DNA from: Lachnospiraceae bacterium
GTDB taxonomy: Bacteria > Bacillota > Clostridia > Lachnospirales > Lachnospiraceae
Direction of reading: 5' to 3'
Assembly: GCA_017437205.1 (NCBI GenBank)
Contig: JAFSBP010000452.1
Coordinates: 1 to 5,468, forward strand
DNA: 5,468 bases
Within the stretch, counting starts at the first letter, position 1. Every line of letters begins with the position of its first letter. The translations under genes and the position numbers were made by a program. Below, piece after piece: positions 1 to 5,300 of this stretch. The notes beneath the pieces were generated by a model. The model worked only from the letters and a program-made list of their open reading frames with translations, was not told the DNA's origin and did no database searches.

Positions 1-309
1 ACTGTGTTGATCGCGGGGGGATATGACAAGGGATCTGACTATGATGAATGGATCGCATCCTTCGGTGAGCGTGTGAAGGCGCTGATTCTTCTCGGACAGA
101 CGGCGGATAAGATCGAAGAGGCGGCAAGAAAAGCCGGTTTTACGAATATTCTTCGCGCAGCGTCCATGGAGGAGGCGGTGGAACTTTCAGCAAAGGAGGC
201 GGTTCCCGGAGATGCCGTTTTGTTGTCACCGGCATGTGCAAGCTGGGGCATGTTTAAGAATTACGAGGAGCGTGGACGCATCTTTAAGGAGTTGGCAAGA
301 GCACTGTAA
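1..309 (+). CDS. murD: UDP-N-acetylmuramoylalanine--D-glutamate ligase, C-terminal part (5' end outside window)
   Basis: Cytoplasmic Mur ligase that adds D-glutamate to UDP-MurNAc-L-Ala with ATP hydrolysis, a step of peptidoglycan precursor synthesis. Only the last 102 codons are visible, against about 450 for a full MurD. The frame is open to base 1, so the GTG at 4 is internal and not a start. The visible part is the Mur ligase C-terminal domain: it opens with LIAGGYDKGSDYDEW, the MurD 'GG.DKG.D' stretch, and ends with SPACASWGMFKNYEERG, the typical MurD 'SPA.AS...F.N.EERG' signature near the C-terminus. It stops with TAA at 307-309, 74 bases before ftsW, consistent with co-transcription in a division and cell wall (dcw) cluster. 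Identification is by motif and by context with ftsW, ftsQ and ftsZ. Confidence 0.95.
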   Translation, partial: TVLIAGGYDKGSDYDEWIASFGERVKALILLGQTADKIEEAARKAGFTNILRAASMEEAVELSAKEAVPGDAVLLSPACASWGMFKNYEERGRIFKELARAL

Positions 310-364
310 AGCTCCCGGCATATCCAGACACGCGGGGGAGATATACGCCAGACAGATTAAATTT

Positions 365-372
365 AGGTGAGG
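365..372 (+). promoter_or_regulatory. Shine-Dalgarno site of ftsW
   Basis: AGGTGAGG lies 11 bases before the GTG at 384. A nearer GTG at 374 is in another frame and reaches a stop after 14 codons. The ftsW frame has a TGA at 375-377, so GTG 384 is the only plausible start downstream of this site; the next in-frame ATG, at 468, would remove most of the first membrane segment. Confidence 0.6.
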
Positions 373-383
373 CGTGATCGCGC

Positions 384-1526
384 GTGAAGGGGATACAAAA
401 AACCAATCGATATTATGATTACCGCCTGTGGGTGCTGATCGTTTTGCTGGCGTTTTTTGGACTGGTGATGGTCCTAAGCTCCAGTTCCTATGCCGCTGCA
501 AAAAAGCTTGGGGATTCCCTCTACTATTTTAAGCGGCAGGGGATTATTCTGGCCGGCGGCCTTATCGTCATGTACGTGGTATCGCGCCTGGACTATCATC
601 GTTTTTTTGAGATGGCGTGGCTGTTTTGGGGCGGCGCGATCGTACTGATGATTCTGGTCAATTATACGCCCTTCGGCGTGGAGCTGAATGGAAAAAAGCG
701 GTGGTTTGGTATCGGAGGGCATTCGCTGTTTCAGGCAGCGGAGCTGGTAAAGCTGGCGATGATCATCTTTTTGTCTGCGCGCATCACTGCACTCGGAAAA
801 CGGGTGGATCGGTGGCCGGTGATTATTTTGCTGGCAGCGTTAAGTATGCCGCTGATCATTTTGGTGGCGGACAATAACTTAAGTACCGGAATTATTTTGC
901 TGGGCATTTTGTTTGTCATGTTGTTCGTGGCAGGGCGGAAGAAACTAAGGTTTGCGCTGGCTGCCGGCAGTGTCGTTGGATGCGCGGGGGCATTCGTGGT
1001 ATTTCGGCAGACGCTTGTGGATATGGGTATTCTGGAGTCTTATCAGCTTGAGCGAATCGAAGTGTGGCTGGACCCGCTTTCCTACAAGCTGGAGGGCGGA
1101 TTTCAGGTGCTTCAGGGCTTGTATGCCATCGGCAGCGGAGGAATTTTCGGAAAAGGGCTCGGTCAGAGTCTGCAGAAGCTGGGATTTGTGCCGGAGGCGC
1201 AGAATGACATGGTGTTTTCCATCATCTGCGAGGAGCTGGGGCTGTTTGGTGCCGGCGTGGTACTGGTTCTGTTTTTGCTCATGCTCTGGCGGTTTGCAGT
1301 GATCGCGGGAAACGCGCCGGATCTGTTTGGCACACTTCTTGTCACCGGAGTGATGGGGCACATCGCAATTCAGGTGATGCTCAATGTGGCGGTAGTGACC
1401 AATACCATACCAAACACCGGAATCACACTGCCCTTTATCAGCTACGGAGGAACTTCGGTATTGTTTCTGCTGATTGAGATGGGGTTGGTCTTAAGCGTTT
1501 CCAATCAGATAAAGTATTGCAGGTAA
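384..1526 (+). CDS. ftsW: Septal peptidoglycan glycosyltransferase FtsW (SEDS family)
   Basis: Polytopic membrane protein of the SEDS family, which polymerises lipid II into glycan strands at the septum together with a class B penicillin-binding protein. The 380-residue length is normal. Hydrophobic segments run through the whole protein, starting at about residues 15-35 (LWVLIVLLAFFGLVMVLSSS). Family hallmarks are visible: KKRWFGIG with W107, PEAQNDMVFSIICEELGLFG with the conserved aspartate D275 in a large extracellular loop, and PFISYGGTS at 350-358 before the last membrane segment. By homology to RodA/FtsW studies, the tryptophan and aspartate are needed for polymerase activity. The start is GTG 384. 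The stop overlaps the ftsQ ribosome binding site. SpoVE and RodA belong to the same family; the position between murD and ftsQ favours FtsW, although a SpoVE-like sporulation role cannot be excluded from sequence alone. Confidence 0.94.
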   Translation: MKGIQKTNRYYDYRLWVLIVLLAFFGLVMVLSSSSYAAAKKLGDSLYYFKRQGIILAGGLIVMYVVSRLDYHRFFEMAWLFWGGAIVLMILVNYTPFGVELNGKKRWFGIGGHSLFQAAELVKLAMIIFLSARITALGKRVDRWPVIILLAALSMPLIILVADNNLSTGIILLGILFVMLFVAGRKKLRFALAAGSVVGCAGAFVVFRQTLVDMGILESYQLERIEVWLDPLSYKLEGGFQVLQGLYAIGSGGIFGKGLGQSLQKLGFVPEAQNDMVFSIICEELGLFGAGVVLVLFLLMLWRFAVIAGNAPDLFGTLLVTGVMGHIAIQVMLNVAVVTNTIPNTGITLPFISYGGTSVLFLLIEMGLVLSVSNQIKYCR

Positions 1527-1530
1527 GGAG
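1525..1530 (+). promoter_or_regulatory. Shine-Dalgarno site of ftsQ overlapping the ftsW stop codon
   Basis: AAGGAG overlaps the TAA stop of ftsW (1524-1526) and lies 5 bases before the ftsQ ATG at 1536. Only 9 bases separate the two genes. This arrangement suggests translational coupling of FtsQ to FtsW. Confidence 0.75.
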
Positions 1531-1535
1531 AGACG

Positions 1536-2276
1536 ATGGGGAAGAAAAAGATACGAATAGGGAAAATTATCATAGCGTTTCTGCTGGTCGTGGTTCTTGC
1601 CCTGCTTGCGGTGGGAGGATATCTGTTTGTTCAGGACACTACATTGACCACCATCACCGTGGAGGGCAATGAACACTATAGCGATGCAGAGTTTTTGGAC
1701 TTGATTTTTCCGAAGGAAGAGGATCGGCAGACATTTCGCGTCTGGTGGAATGAGCGGCAGGGAGAGCATGAGGATATTCCGTTTATTTCCAGCTATGAGA
1801 TCACATTGACCGGGCTTCACTCCGCGGAAATCATGGTGTATGAGAAGAGTATCGTTGCATGTCTGGAATACATGGGAAGTATTATGTACTTTGACAAAGA
1901 CGGAATCGTTGTGGAGAGCACAGAGACAAATACAGAGGATGTGCCGATCATTACCGGAATCAATTTCAGCCAGATCGTCATGTATCAGCCGATTAAGGTG
2001 GAGAATGAAAAGGTGTTTACCGCAGTGCTGGGATTGACTCAGCTGCTTTCTTTAAATGAGCTGAGGGCAGAGAAGGTTTATTACAACAAAAATTTGGAGG
2101 CCAGACTGTACATGGGGGATATCAAGGTAGAGTTGGGTGGCACCGAATACATGGAGGAAAAGGTTTTGGAACTGCGGGGGATGCTTCCGAAACTGGAGGG
2201 AAAAGCGGGGACACTCTATCTGGACAGCTACGATCCGGATGTAAAAAATCCCCAATATCGGTTCAAACCGGAGTGA
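1536..2276 (+). CDS. ftsQ: Cell division protein FtsQ/DivIB
   Basis: Bitopic membrane protein of the divisome that links FtsL/FtsB-type partners and late division enzymes; called DivIB in Gram-positive bacteria. The 246-residue protein has a short basic cytoplasmic tail (MGKKKIRIGK), one membrane helix at about residues 11-32, then an extracellular part. Directly after the helix, TTITVEGNEHYSDAEF (about 38-53) is the start of a POTRA domain, with the family's 'I.V.GN...s..ei' pattern. A beta region follows, including YEKSIVACLEY (about 102-112) and FDKDGIVVES (119-128), matching the FtsQ 'E+..va.l.......D..G.v' pattern. The ATG at 1536 is chosen for its Shine-Dalgarno site 5 bases upstream. 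Sequence conservation in this family is low, so the call rests on domain order plus the position between ftsW and ftsZ. murG, which sits near here in some relatives, is absent between ftsW and ftsQ. Confidence 0.88.
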   Translation: MGKKKIRIGKIIIAFLLVVVLALLAVGGYLFVQDTTLTTITVEGNEHYSDAEFLDLIFPKEEDRQTFRVWWNERQGEHEDIPFISSYEITLTGLHSAEIMVYEKSIVACLEYMGSIMYFDKDGIVVESTETNTEDVPIITGINFSQIVMYQPIKVENEKVFTAVLGLTQLLSLNELRAEKVYYNKNLEARLYMGDIKVELGGTEYMEEKVLELRGMLPKLEGKAGTLYLDSYDPDVKNPQYRFKPE

Positions 2277-2354
2277 CGTTTCGACTAAACTTGTTTACAA
2301 CGAAAAAAATGTAAAAATATGTGCGAAAAAATTGCAAAATTCCGAAATTGAGGG

Positions 2355-2383
2355 TTGATTATTTTTCAAAAAAAGGCTATGAT
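2355..2383 (+). promoter_or_regulatory. Sigma-A-type promoter of ftsZ
   Basis: TTGATT (2355-2360) and TATGAT (2378-2383) are separated by exactly 17 bases, each one mismatch from the TTGACA/TATAAT consensus. The predicted transcription start is near 2390, giving a leader of about 55 bases before the ftsZ GTG. The region is strongly AT-rich with several A-tracts upstream (2304-2374), which commonly assist promoters. A second, weaker pairing (TTTACA 2294-2299 with TATGTG 2318-2323, 18 bases) exists but is less convincing. This promoter would let ftsZ be transcribed apart from the upstream cluster. Confidence 0.65.
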
Positions 2384-2400
2384 ATTTTTAATGGCATATC

Positions 2401-2428
2401 ATTGCACAATATCGGAAGAATATGCAAT
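2401..2428 (+). other. Short inverted repeat in the ftsZ leader
   Basis: ATTGCA (2401-2406) and TGCAAT (2423-2428) form a 6-bp inverted repeat with a 16-base spacer, inside which TAT/ATA could add three more pairs. It lies between the predicted transcription start and the ftsZ Shine-Dalgarno site, ending 2 bases before the latter. It could be an operator for a dimeric regulator or an RNA hairpin next to the ribosome binding site. The arms are short and AT-rich, so chance is a real alternative. Confidence 0.3.
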
Positions 2429-2430
2429 TT

Positions 2431-2437
2431 AGGGAGG
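2431..2437 (+). promoter_or_regulatory. Shine-Dalgarno site of ftsZ, deciding the GTG start
   Basis: AGGGAGG, a strong anti-16S match, is 8 bases before the GTG at 2446. There is no in-frame ATG until codon 31, which lies inside the nucleotide-binding domain, so the GTG is the start. Confidence 0.8.
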
Positions 2438-2445
2438 AATAGATC

Positions 2446-3603
2446 GTGTTAGAGATAAAGATCGATGAACCGCAGAGCGCGGCAAAAATTATTGTAGTTG
2501 GTGTTGGTGGAGCAGGAAACAATGCAGTTAATCGCATGATTGACGAGAACATACAGGGTGTTGAATTCATCGGAGTAAATACGGACAAGCAGGCACTTCG
2601 CCTTTGCAAGGCGCCCACCGTATTGCAGATCGGTGAGAAGTTGACGAAGGGGCTTGGCGCAGGAGCAAAGCCCGAAGTAGGTGAGAAGGCTGCTGAGGAG
2701 AGCGCGGAGGAGCTTCGCGCTACCTTGAAGAACGCTGATATGGTATTCGTTACCTGCGGTATGGGCGGCGGTACCGGTACCGGTGCAGCTCCCGTGGTTG
2801 CGGCGATGGCGAAGGAGATGGGTATCCTTACCGTTGGTGTTGTGACGAAGCCCTTCCGTTTCGAGGCAAAGACCCGCATGGAAAATGCGCTTAATGGTAT
2901 CGAGCGTCTGAAAGAGGCAGTTGATACCTTGATTGTTATCCCTAATGATCGTCTGCTTGAAATTGTAGACCGTCGTACCAGCATGCCTGACGCATTGAAG
3001 AAGGCAGATGAGGTACTTCAGCAGGCAGTGCAGGGAATCACTGATTTGATTAATGTTCCCGGACTGATCAACCTTGACTTTGCAGATGTTCAGACCGTTA
3101 TGAAGGATAAGGGTATCGCTCACATCGGTATTGGTAGTGCGAAGGGTGATGAGAAGGCGATCGATGCAGTGAAGCAGGCTGTTTCCAGTCCTCTGCTTGA
3201 GACCAGCATTGAGGGTGCTTCCCACGTCCTGATCAACATTTCCGGTGATATCGGTCTGATGGAGGCAAACGAGGCTGCTACATATGTACAGGAGCTGGCA
3301 GGAGATAATGCGAACATCATCTTTGGTGCTATGTACGATGAGTCCGTTCAGGATCAGGCAAGCATCACTGTAATCGCTACCGGACTTGAGGACAAGCCCG
3401 TTGCGACCATGATGTCTTCCTTCCGTTCCAAGACTACCACCAGCGTAGTTCGTCCGGCAGAGTCTGTAAAGACTTCTTCTTATACTAGCACACCTGTTGC
3501 TCCCAAGAAGGAGTATCAGAAGCCTGAGTACCAGAAGCCCGTGGCAAAGAAAGAGCAGAGCATCAGCATCCCTGAGTTCTTGCAGAAGAATCGAAATAAA
3601 TAA
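2446..3603 (+). CDS. ftsZ: Cell division protein FtsZ (tubulin-like GTPase)
   Basis: Cytoplasmic GTPase that polymerises into the Z-ring and recruits the divisome. All landmarks are present in the 385 residues: [14 protein letters not shown] near the N-terminus, the tubulin signature GMGGGTGTG at residues 105-113 contacting GTP phosphates, [14 protein letters not shown], and the synergy (T7) loop NLDFADV at 209-215 with D211 and D214, which completes the active site of the next subunit. After the globular core (ending near residue 320) comes a Ser/Thr/Lys/Pro-rich linker with a small YQKPEYQKP repeat, then the conserved C-terminal peptide [13 protein letters not shown] (373-385), which binds membrane tethers and regulators such as SepF, FtsA or EzrA; no ftsA is in this window. 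Arginine codons are almost all CGC or CGT, without the CGG, AGA and AGG used in ftsQ, which fits a highly expressed gene. It has its own promoter. Confidence 0.98.
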   Translation: MLEIKIDEPQSAAKIIVVGVGGAGNNAVNRMIDENIQGVEFIGVNTDKQALRLCKAPTVLQIGEKLTKGLGAGAKPEVGEKAAEESAEELRATLKNADMVFVTCGMGGGTGTGAAPVVAAMAKEMGILTVGVVTKPFRFEAKTRMENALNGIERLKEAVDTLIVIPNDRLLEIVDRRTSMPDALKKADEVLQQAVQGITDLINVPGLINLDFADVQTVMKDKGIAHIGIGSAKGDEKAIDAVKQAVSSPLLETSIEGASHVLINISGDIGLMEANEAATYVQELAGDNANIIFGAMYDESVQDQASITVIATGLEDKPVATMMSSFRSKTTTSVVRPAESVKTSSYTSTPVAPKKEYQKPEYQKPVAKKEQSISIPEFLQKNRNK

Positions 3604-3614
3604 GTTGCTAACAA

Positions 3615-3745
3615 GCAGTGCATAGAACAGACACAAATGAGGCGGTGCAAGTTTACTTGCGAACCGCCTCATTTGTGTCTGTTCGTATATACGGCGCCAG
3701 CCGTATGTCGATTGAACCCGAAGGGGGCAATCGACTATGCACTGC
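3615..3745. repeat. Cloverleaf-forming repeat element, complete copy A
   Basis: Eleven bases after the ftsZ stop begins a 131-base element whose sequence is almost fully used in nested inverted repeats. P1: GCAGTGCATA (3615-3624) pairs exactly with TATGCACTGC (3736-3745). P2: a perfect 22-bp inverted repeat (3625-3646 with 3663-3684) capped by GCAAG/CTTGC (3647-3651, 3656-3660) around TTTA. P3: ATACGGC-GCCA-GCCGTAT (3689-3706). P4: GTCGATTG (3707-3714) with CAATCGAC (3728-3735), containing an inner CCC/GGG stem. Stems abut without unpaired bases at P1/P2, P3/P4 and P4/P1; only GTAT lies between P2 and P3. The result is a four-way cloverleaf in DNA or RNA. There is no T-run after P2, so it is not a standard terminator. 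It may be a non-autonomous mobile or REP/MITE-like repeat, or a structured RNA. Its family is not recognised. Confidence 0.8.
3625..3684. repeat. Perfect 22-bp inverted repeat with 16-base centre (P2 hairpin)
   Basis: The arms are 3625-3646 and 3663-3684, identical on opposite strands without mismatch. The centre has a further 5-bp stem GCAAG/CTTGC and a two-base GA bulge. It begins 21 bases after the ftsZ stop. Such a stable hairpin could block 3' exonucleases or act as a factor-dependent pause at the end of the ftsZ transcript; the following bases (GTATATACGG) lack the T-run of an intrinsic terminator. Confidence 0.85.
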
Positions 3746-3751
3746 GTAAAA

Positions 3752-3858
3752 CGGTGCAAGTTTACTTGCGAACTGCCTCATTTGTGTCTGTTCGTATATA
3801 CGGCGCCAGCCGTATGTCGACTGGACCCGCTAGGGGACAGGCGACTATGCACTGCGTA
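3752..3858. repeat. Second repeat copy (B), lacking the 5' arms of P1 and P2
   Basis: This copy repeats bases 3643-3748 at an offset of 109-110 bases. It keeps the inner P2 stem (GCAAG/CTTGC at 3756-3769), the 3' arm of P2 (3772-3793, one C-to-T change), P3 (3798-3815, unchanged), P4 (3816-3845, diverged) and the 3' arm of P1 (3846-3855). The 5' arms of P1 and P2 are missing, so the cloverleaf cannot close on its own. Its 3' arm of P2 could instead pair with the 5' arm of copy A with one G-T wobble. The copy looks like a tandem duplication of the element's 3' four-fifths. Confidence 0.8.
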
Positions 3859-3955
3859 TACGTGGGACGCGGGGCGCCAGCCGTATGTCGACTGGACCCG
3901 CTAGGGGACAGGCGACTATGCACTGCGTATGCGTGGGACGCGGGGCGCCAGCCGT
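3802..3955. repeat. 71-bp tandem repeat, two full units and a 12-base remnant
   Basis: Unit 1 (3802-3872) and unit 2 (3873-3943) are identical except for one base (A at 3860, G at 3931). A third copy starts at 3944 and stops after GGCGCCAGCCGT. Each unit carries half of P3, the whole P4 hairpin and the 3' arm of P1, followed by CGTGGGACGCGG, which is absent from copy A. The 99% identity between units implies a recent duplication or ongoing homogenisation, for example by replication slippage. Unit 1 overlaps the 3' part of repeat copy B. Confidence 0.85.
3887..3916. repeat. P4 hairpin of the third repeat copy
   Basis: GTCGACTG (3887-3894) and CAGGCGAC (3909-3916) form the same 8-base stem with one A/G mismatch as in copy B (3816-3845), enclosing an inner CCC/GGG stem. 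It is followed directly by the third copy of TATGCACTGC (3917-3926). P3 is largely lost in this copy because the bases before GGCGCC differ; only GGC/GCC remains. Confidence 0.7.
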
Positions 3956-3982
3956 TTGGTATCCTGCACGGCTCTGCTTTTT
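3950..3982 (+). terminator. Weak candidate intrinsic terminator
   Basis: AGCCGT (3950-3955) and ACGGCT (3968-3973) make a 6-bp stem with a 12-base loop, followed after CTGC by five T residues (3978-3982). The 5' arm is the broken third unit of the 71-bp repeat. The long loop and the gap before the T-run make it a poor terminator, but it is the only stem plus T-run between ftsZ and the next gene. Confidence 0.25.
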
Positions 3983-3991
3983 GGTAAAACA

Positions 3992-4050
3992 TTACAAAAA
4001 TATTACAAACTGTTACAAGTCCTTAATTAAGTATTACATCTGTGTCACAA
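3992..4050 (+). promoter_or_regulatory. Array of TTACA-like hexamers in helical phase, PhoP-box-like
   Basis: TTACAA at 3992, 4003 and 4013, TTAATT at 4023, TTACAT at 4034 and TCACAA at 4045 are spaced 11, 10, 10, 11 and 11 bases. All are in the same orientation, so they fall on one face of the helix. Direct TT(A/T/C)ACA-type hexamers with about 11-base periodicity are the known binding pattern of PhoP, an OmpR-family response regulator, in Bacillus, and related regulators use similar arrays. The array ends 21 bases before a candidate -10 (TATGCT, 4072-4077), a fitting place for an activator. Which regulator binds is inference. Confidence 0.5.
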
Positions 4051-4053
4051 TTA

Positions 4054-4082
4054 TTGCAATCCCGGAATAAATATGCTAAAGT
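4054..4082 (+). promoter_or_regulatory. Candidate promoter of the first lipoprotein gene
   Basis: TTGCAA (4054-4059) with TAAAGT (4077-4082) has a 17-base spacer. Alternatively, TATGCT (4072-4077) serves as -10 without a good -35, as expected for an activator-dependent promoter behind the phased hexamers. Either choice places transcription start at about 4084-4090, upstream of the ATG at 4131. Confidence 0.4.
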
Positions 4083-4130
4083 CAAAATGTAATCAAAATG
4101 AACGACCAACAAGGAAGGGATGGTGTGAAA

Positions 4131-5222
4131 ATGAAACGTATAAAATGGTTGGGATTGCTTTTAACTTTGTGTATGATGTGTACCGCTTGCGGAACTAAAA
4201 TCGGTACAGAAGGACCGGCGGGGACGGTCGGGGGAACAGTAGAGGCGCCTGAGACAGAGGTTCCCGGGACAGAGGAACCAACAACGGAGGAACTCACGAC
4301 TGCAGAACCCACAACGGAGGAGCCTACAACAGAGGAGACTACGACTGAAGAACCTACAACAGAAGAACAACCGACAGAACCGGTGAACCTTCATACCGAA
4401 GAGACACAGGTTACAGGCGAGGGGATTGTGCAGGTATTCGAGACAGGGAAGACCGTGGTTGCAGATTTAGATGGTGATGGAACGGCAGAGAGAATCACTG
4501 TAAAAGTGGATTTGGAAGCATCTTATTATGATCGGATGTCTATGCAGATCGAAGACATATATTTCGATTCAGAGGAATTTAACCGTATCACCGGATACAT
4601 GGAGGGCGCTGAGACAAAAGAATTTTACTTGGTTGATCTGGATGTGTCTGATCAGTGGTTGGAGATTGCGTTCTTTGAATATGGTCCAAGCAATGATCCG
4701 GTTACTACGTTTCTGCGTTACGGTGATGGAAACGTGATCAATATCGGCAATGTACCTACCGGACCGCCCGATGAGCAATATGTTGAAAATAAAGGAATCA
4801 ATATTCCGGGAGATGGAACGATGACCGGACGCGCACGATATGATATTGTGCAGACTTCATTCGTTACGAAGACATGGAGAGTGGAAAATTTGACGGGACA
4901 CACTGCTGCGATAGAAGAAATTGTCCCGGAATATTATCAGTTTAGACTTCGCATAGAAGGAGAGTATCAGATGTGTTTGCGGCAGGATACTGTTTTCTAT
5001 AAAGAGATGAATGGTTTCGCAGATGAAATAATTACGTTGCCTAAGGACACTGTAGTGGACATTTCTAGATTCTATCCGGATAGCGGCTGGCTCCAACTGA
5101 TTTATGATCAGGGAGCAAAGAGCATGTGGTTAAAGCTGGATGAAAATGAGATGTTGCAGCCGCTTAATGTTCATCGTTGGAATTTAAGCCAATACATTGC
5201 CGGATTGAGTATGGCAGATTGA
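4131..5222 (+). CDS. Lipoprotein with Thr/Glu/Pro linker, DxDGDG motif and SH3-like C-terminus
   Basis: Predicted secreted, membrane-anchored protein of unknown function, 363 residues. A signal peptide (MKRIKWLGLLLTLCMMCTAC) ends in a TA|C lipobox with the lipidated cysteine at residue 20; position -3 is an unusual Cys. Residues 46-80 are seven pentads of the type TTEEP, an acidic, flexible spacer. The folded part contains DLDGDGTAE (112-120), like calcium-binding FG-GAP or EF-hand-like loops, then YGDG and PGDG turns. Residues about 280-345 resemble a bacterial SH3 domain (LPKDTVVDI, then W320 and W333). ATG 4131 is preferred because the downstream paralogue begins identically (MKRI) at nearly the same distance from its purine-rich site. 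GTG 4125, 6 bases after AAGGAAGG (4111-4118), is a serious alternative; ATG 4098 has no ribosome binding site. Family not recognised; the fold assignments are inference. Confidence 0.85.
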   Translation: MKRIKWLGLLLTLCMMCTACGTKIGTEGPAGTVGGTVEAPETEVPGTEEPTTEELTTAEPTTEEPTTEETTTEEPTTEEQPTEPVNLHTEETQVTGEGIVQVFETGKTVVADLDGDGTAERITVKVDLEASYYDRMSMQIEDIYFDSEEFNRITGYMEGAETKEFYLVDLDVSDQWLEIAFFEYGPSNDPVTTFLRYGDGNVINIGNVPTGPPDEQYVENKGINIPGDGTMTGRARYDIVQTSFVTKTWRVENLTGHTAAIEEIVPEYYQFRLRIEGEYQMCLRQDTVFYKEMNGFADEIITLPKDTVVDISRFYPDSGWLQLIYDQGAKSMWLKLDENEMLQPLNVHRWNLSQYIAGLSMAD

Positions 5223-5300
5223 TGAATGAGCGGTGCGAGGGGGCAGTTATTGTAAATTAATGATTTAGAGCATGAACTTACCGAGAAGGGACAGCGTAGC

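Noticed and set aside
310..345. Terminator-like stem between murD and ftsW (CTCCC with GGGAG)
   Set aside because: Only five pairs around a long loop and no T-run. The genes belong to one cluster, so termination here is unlikely.
3615..3745. tRNA or other known cloverleaf RNA gene
   Set aside because: The arm lengths do not fit: P2 is 22 bp plus a cap, and there is no anticodon arm, T-loop sequence or CCA-type end. It is structured but not a tRNA.
2449..3759. Long open frame of 436 codons on the - strand across ftsZ
   Set aside because: It lies antisense to a fully convincing ftsZ, its translation has no recognisable motif, and it begins inside the repeat cluster. It is a shadow of ftsZ codon bias.
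3615..3955. CRISPR array
   Set aside because: The repeated units are contiguous and nearly identical over 71 bases, with no unique spacers of regular length. They are internally palindromic and no cas genes are seen.
3637..3987. Open frames on both strands through the repeat cluster (for example 3637-3987 +, 3762-3992 -)
   Set aside because: They simply translate the repeat units (APAVCRL-like repeats), lack ribosome binding sites, and the inverted-repeat structure explains the sequence better.
4098..4130. Earlier ATG start (4098) for the first lipoprotein
   Set aside because: No Shine-Dalgarno site precedes it, the AAGGAAGG site lies downstream of it, and it would add a charged extension (MNDQQGRDGVK) before the signal peptide that the paralogue lacks.
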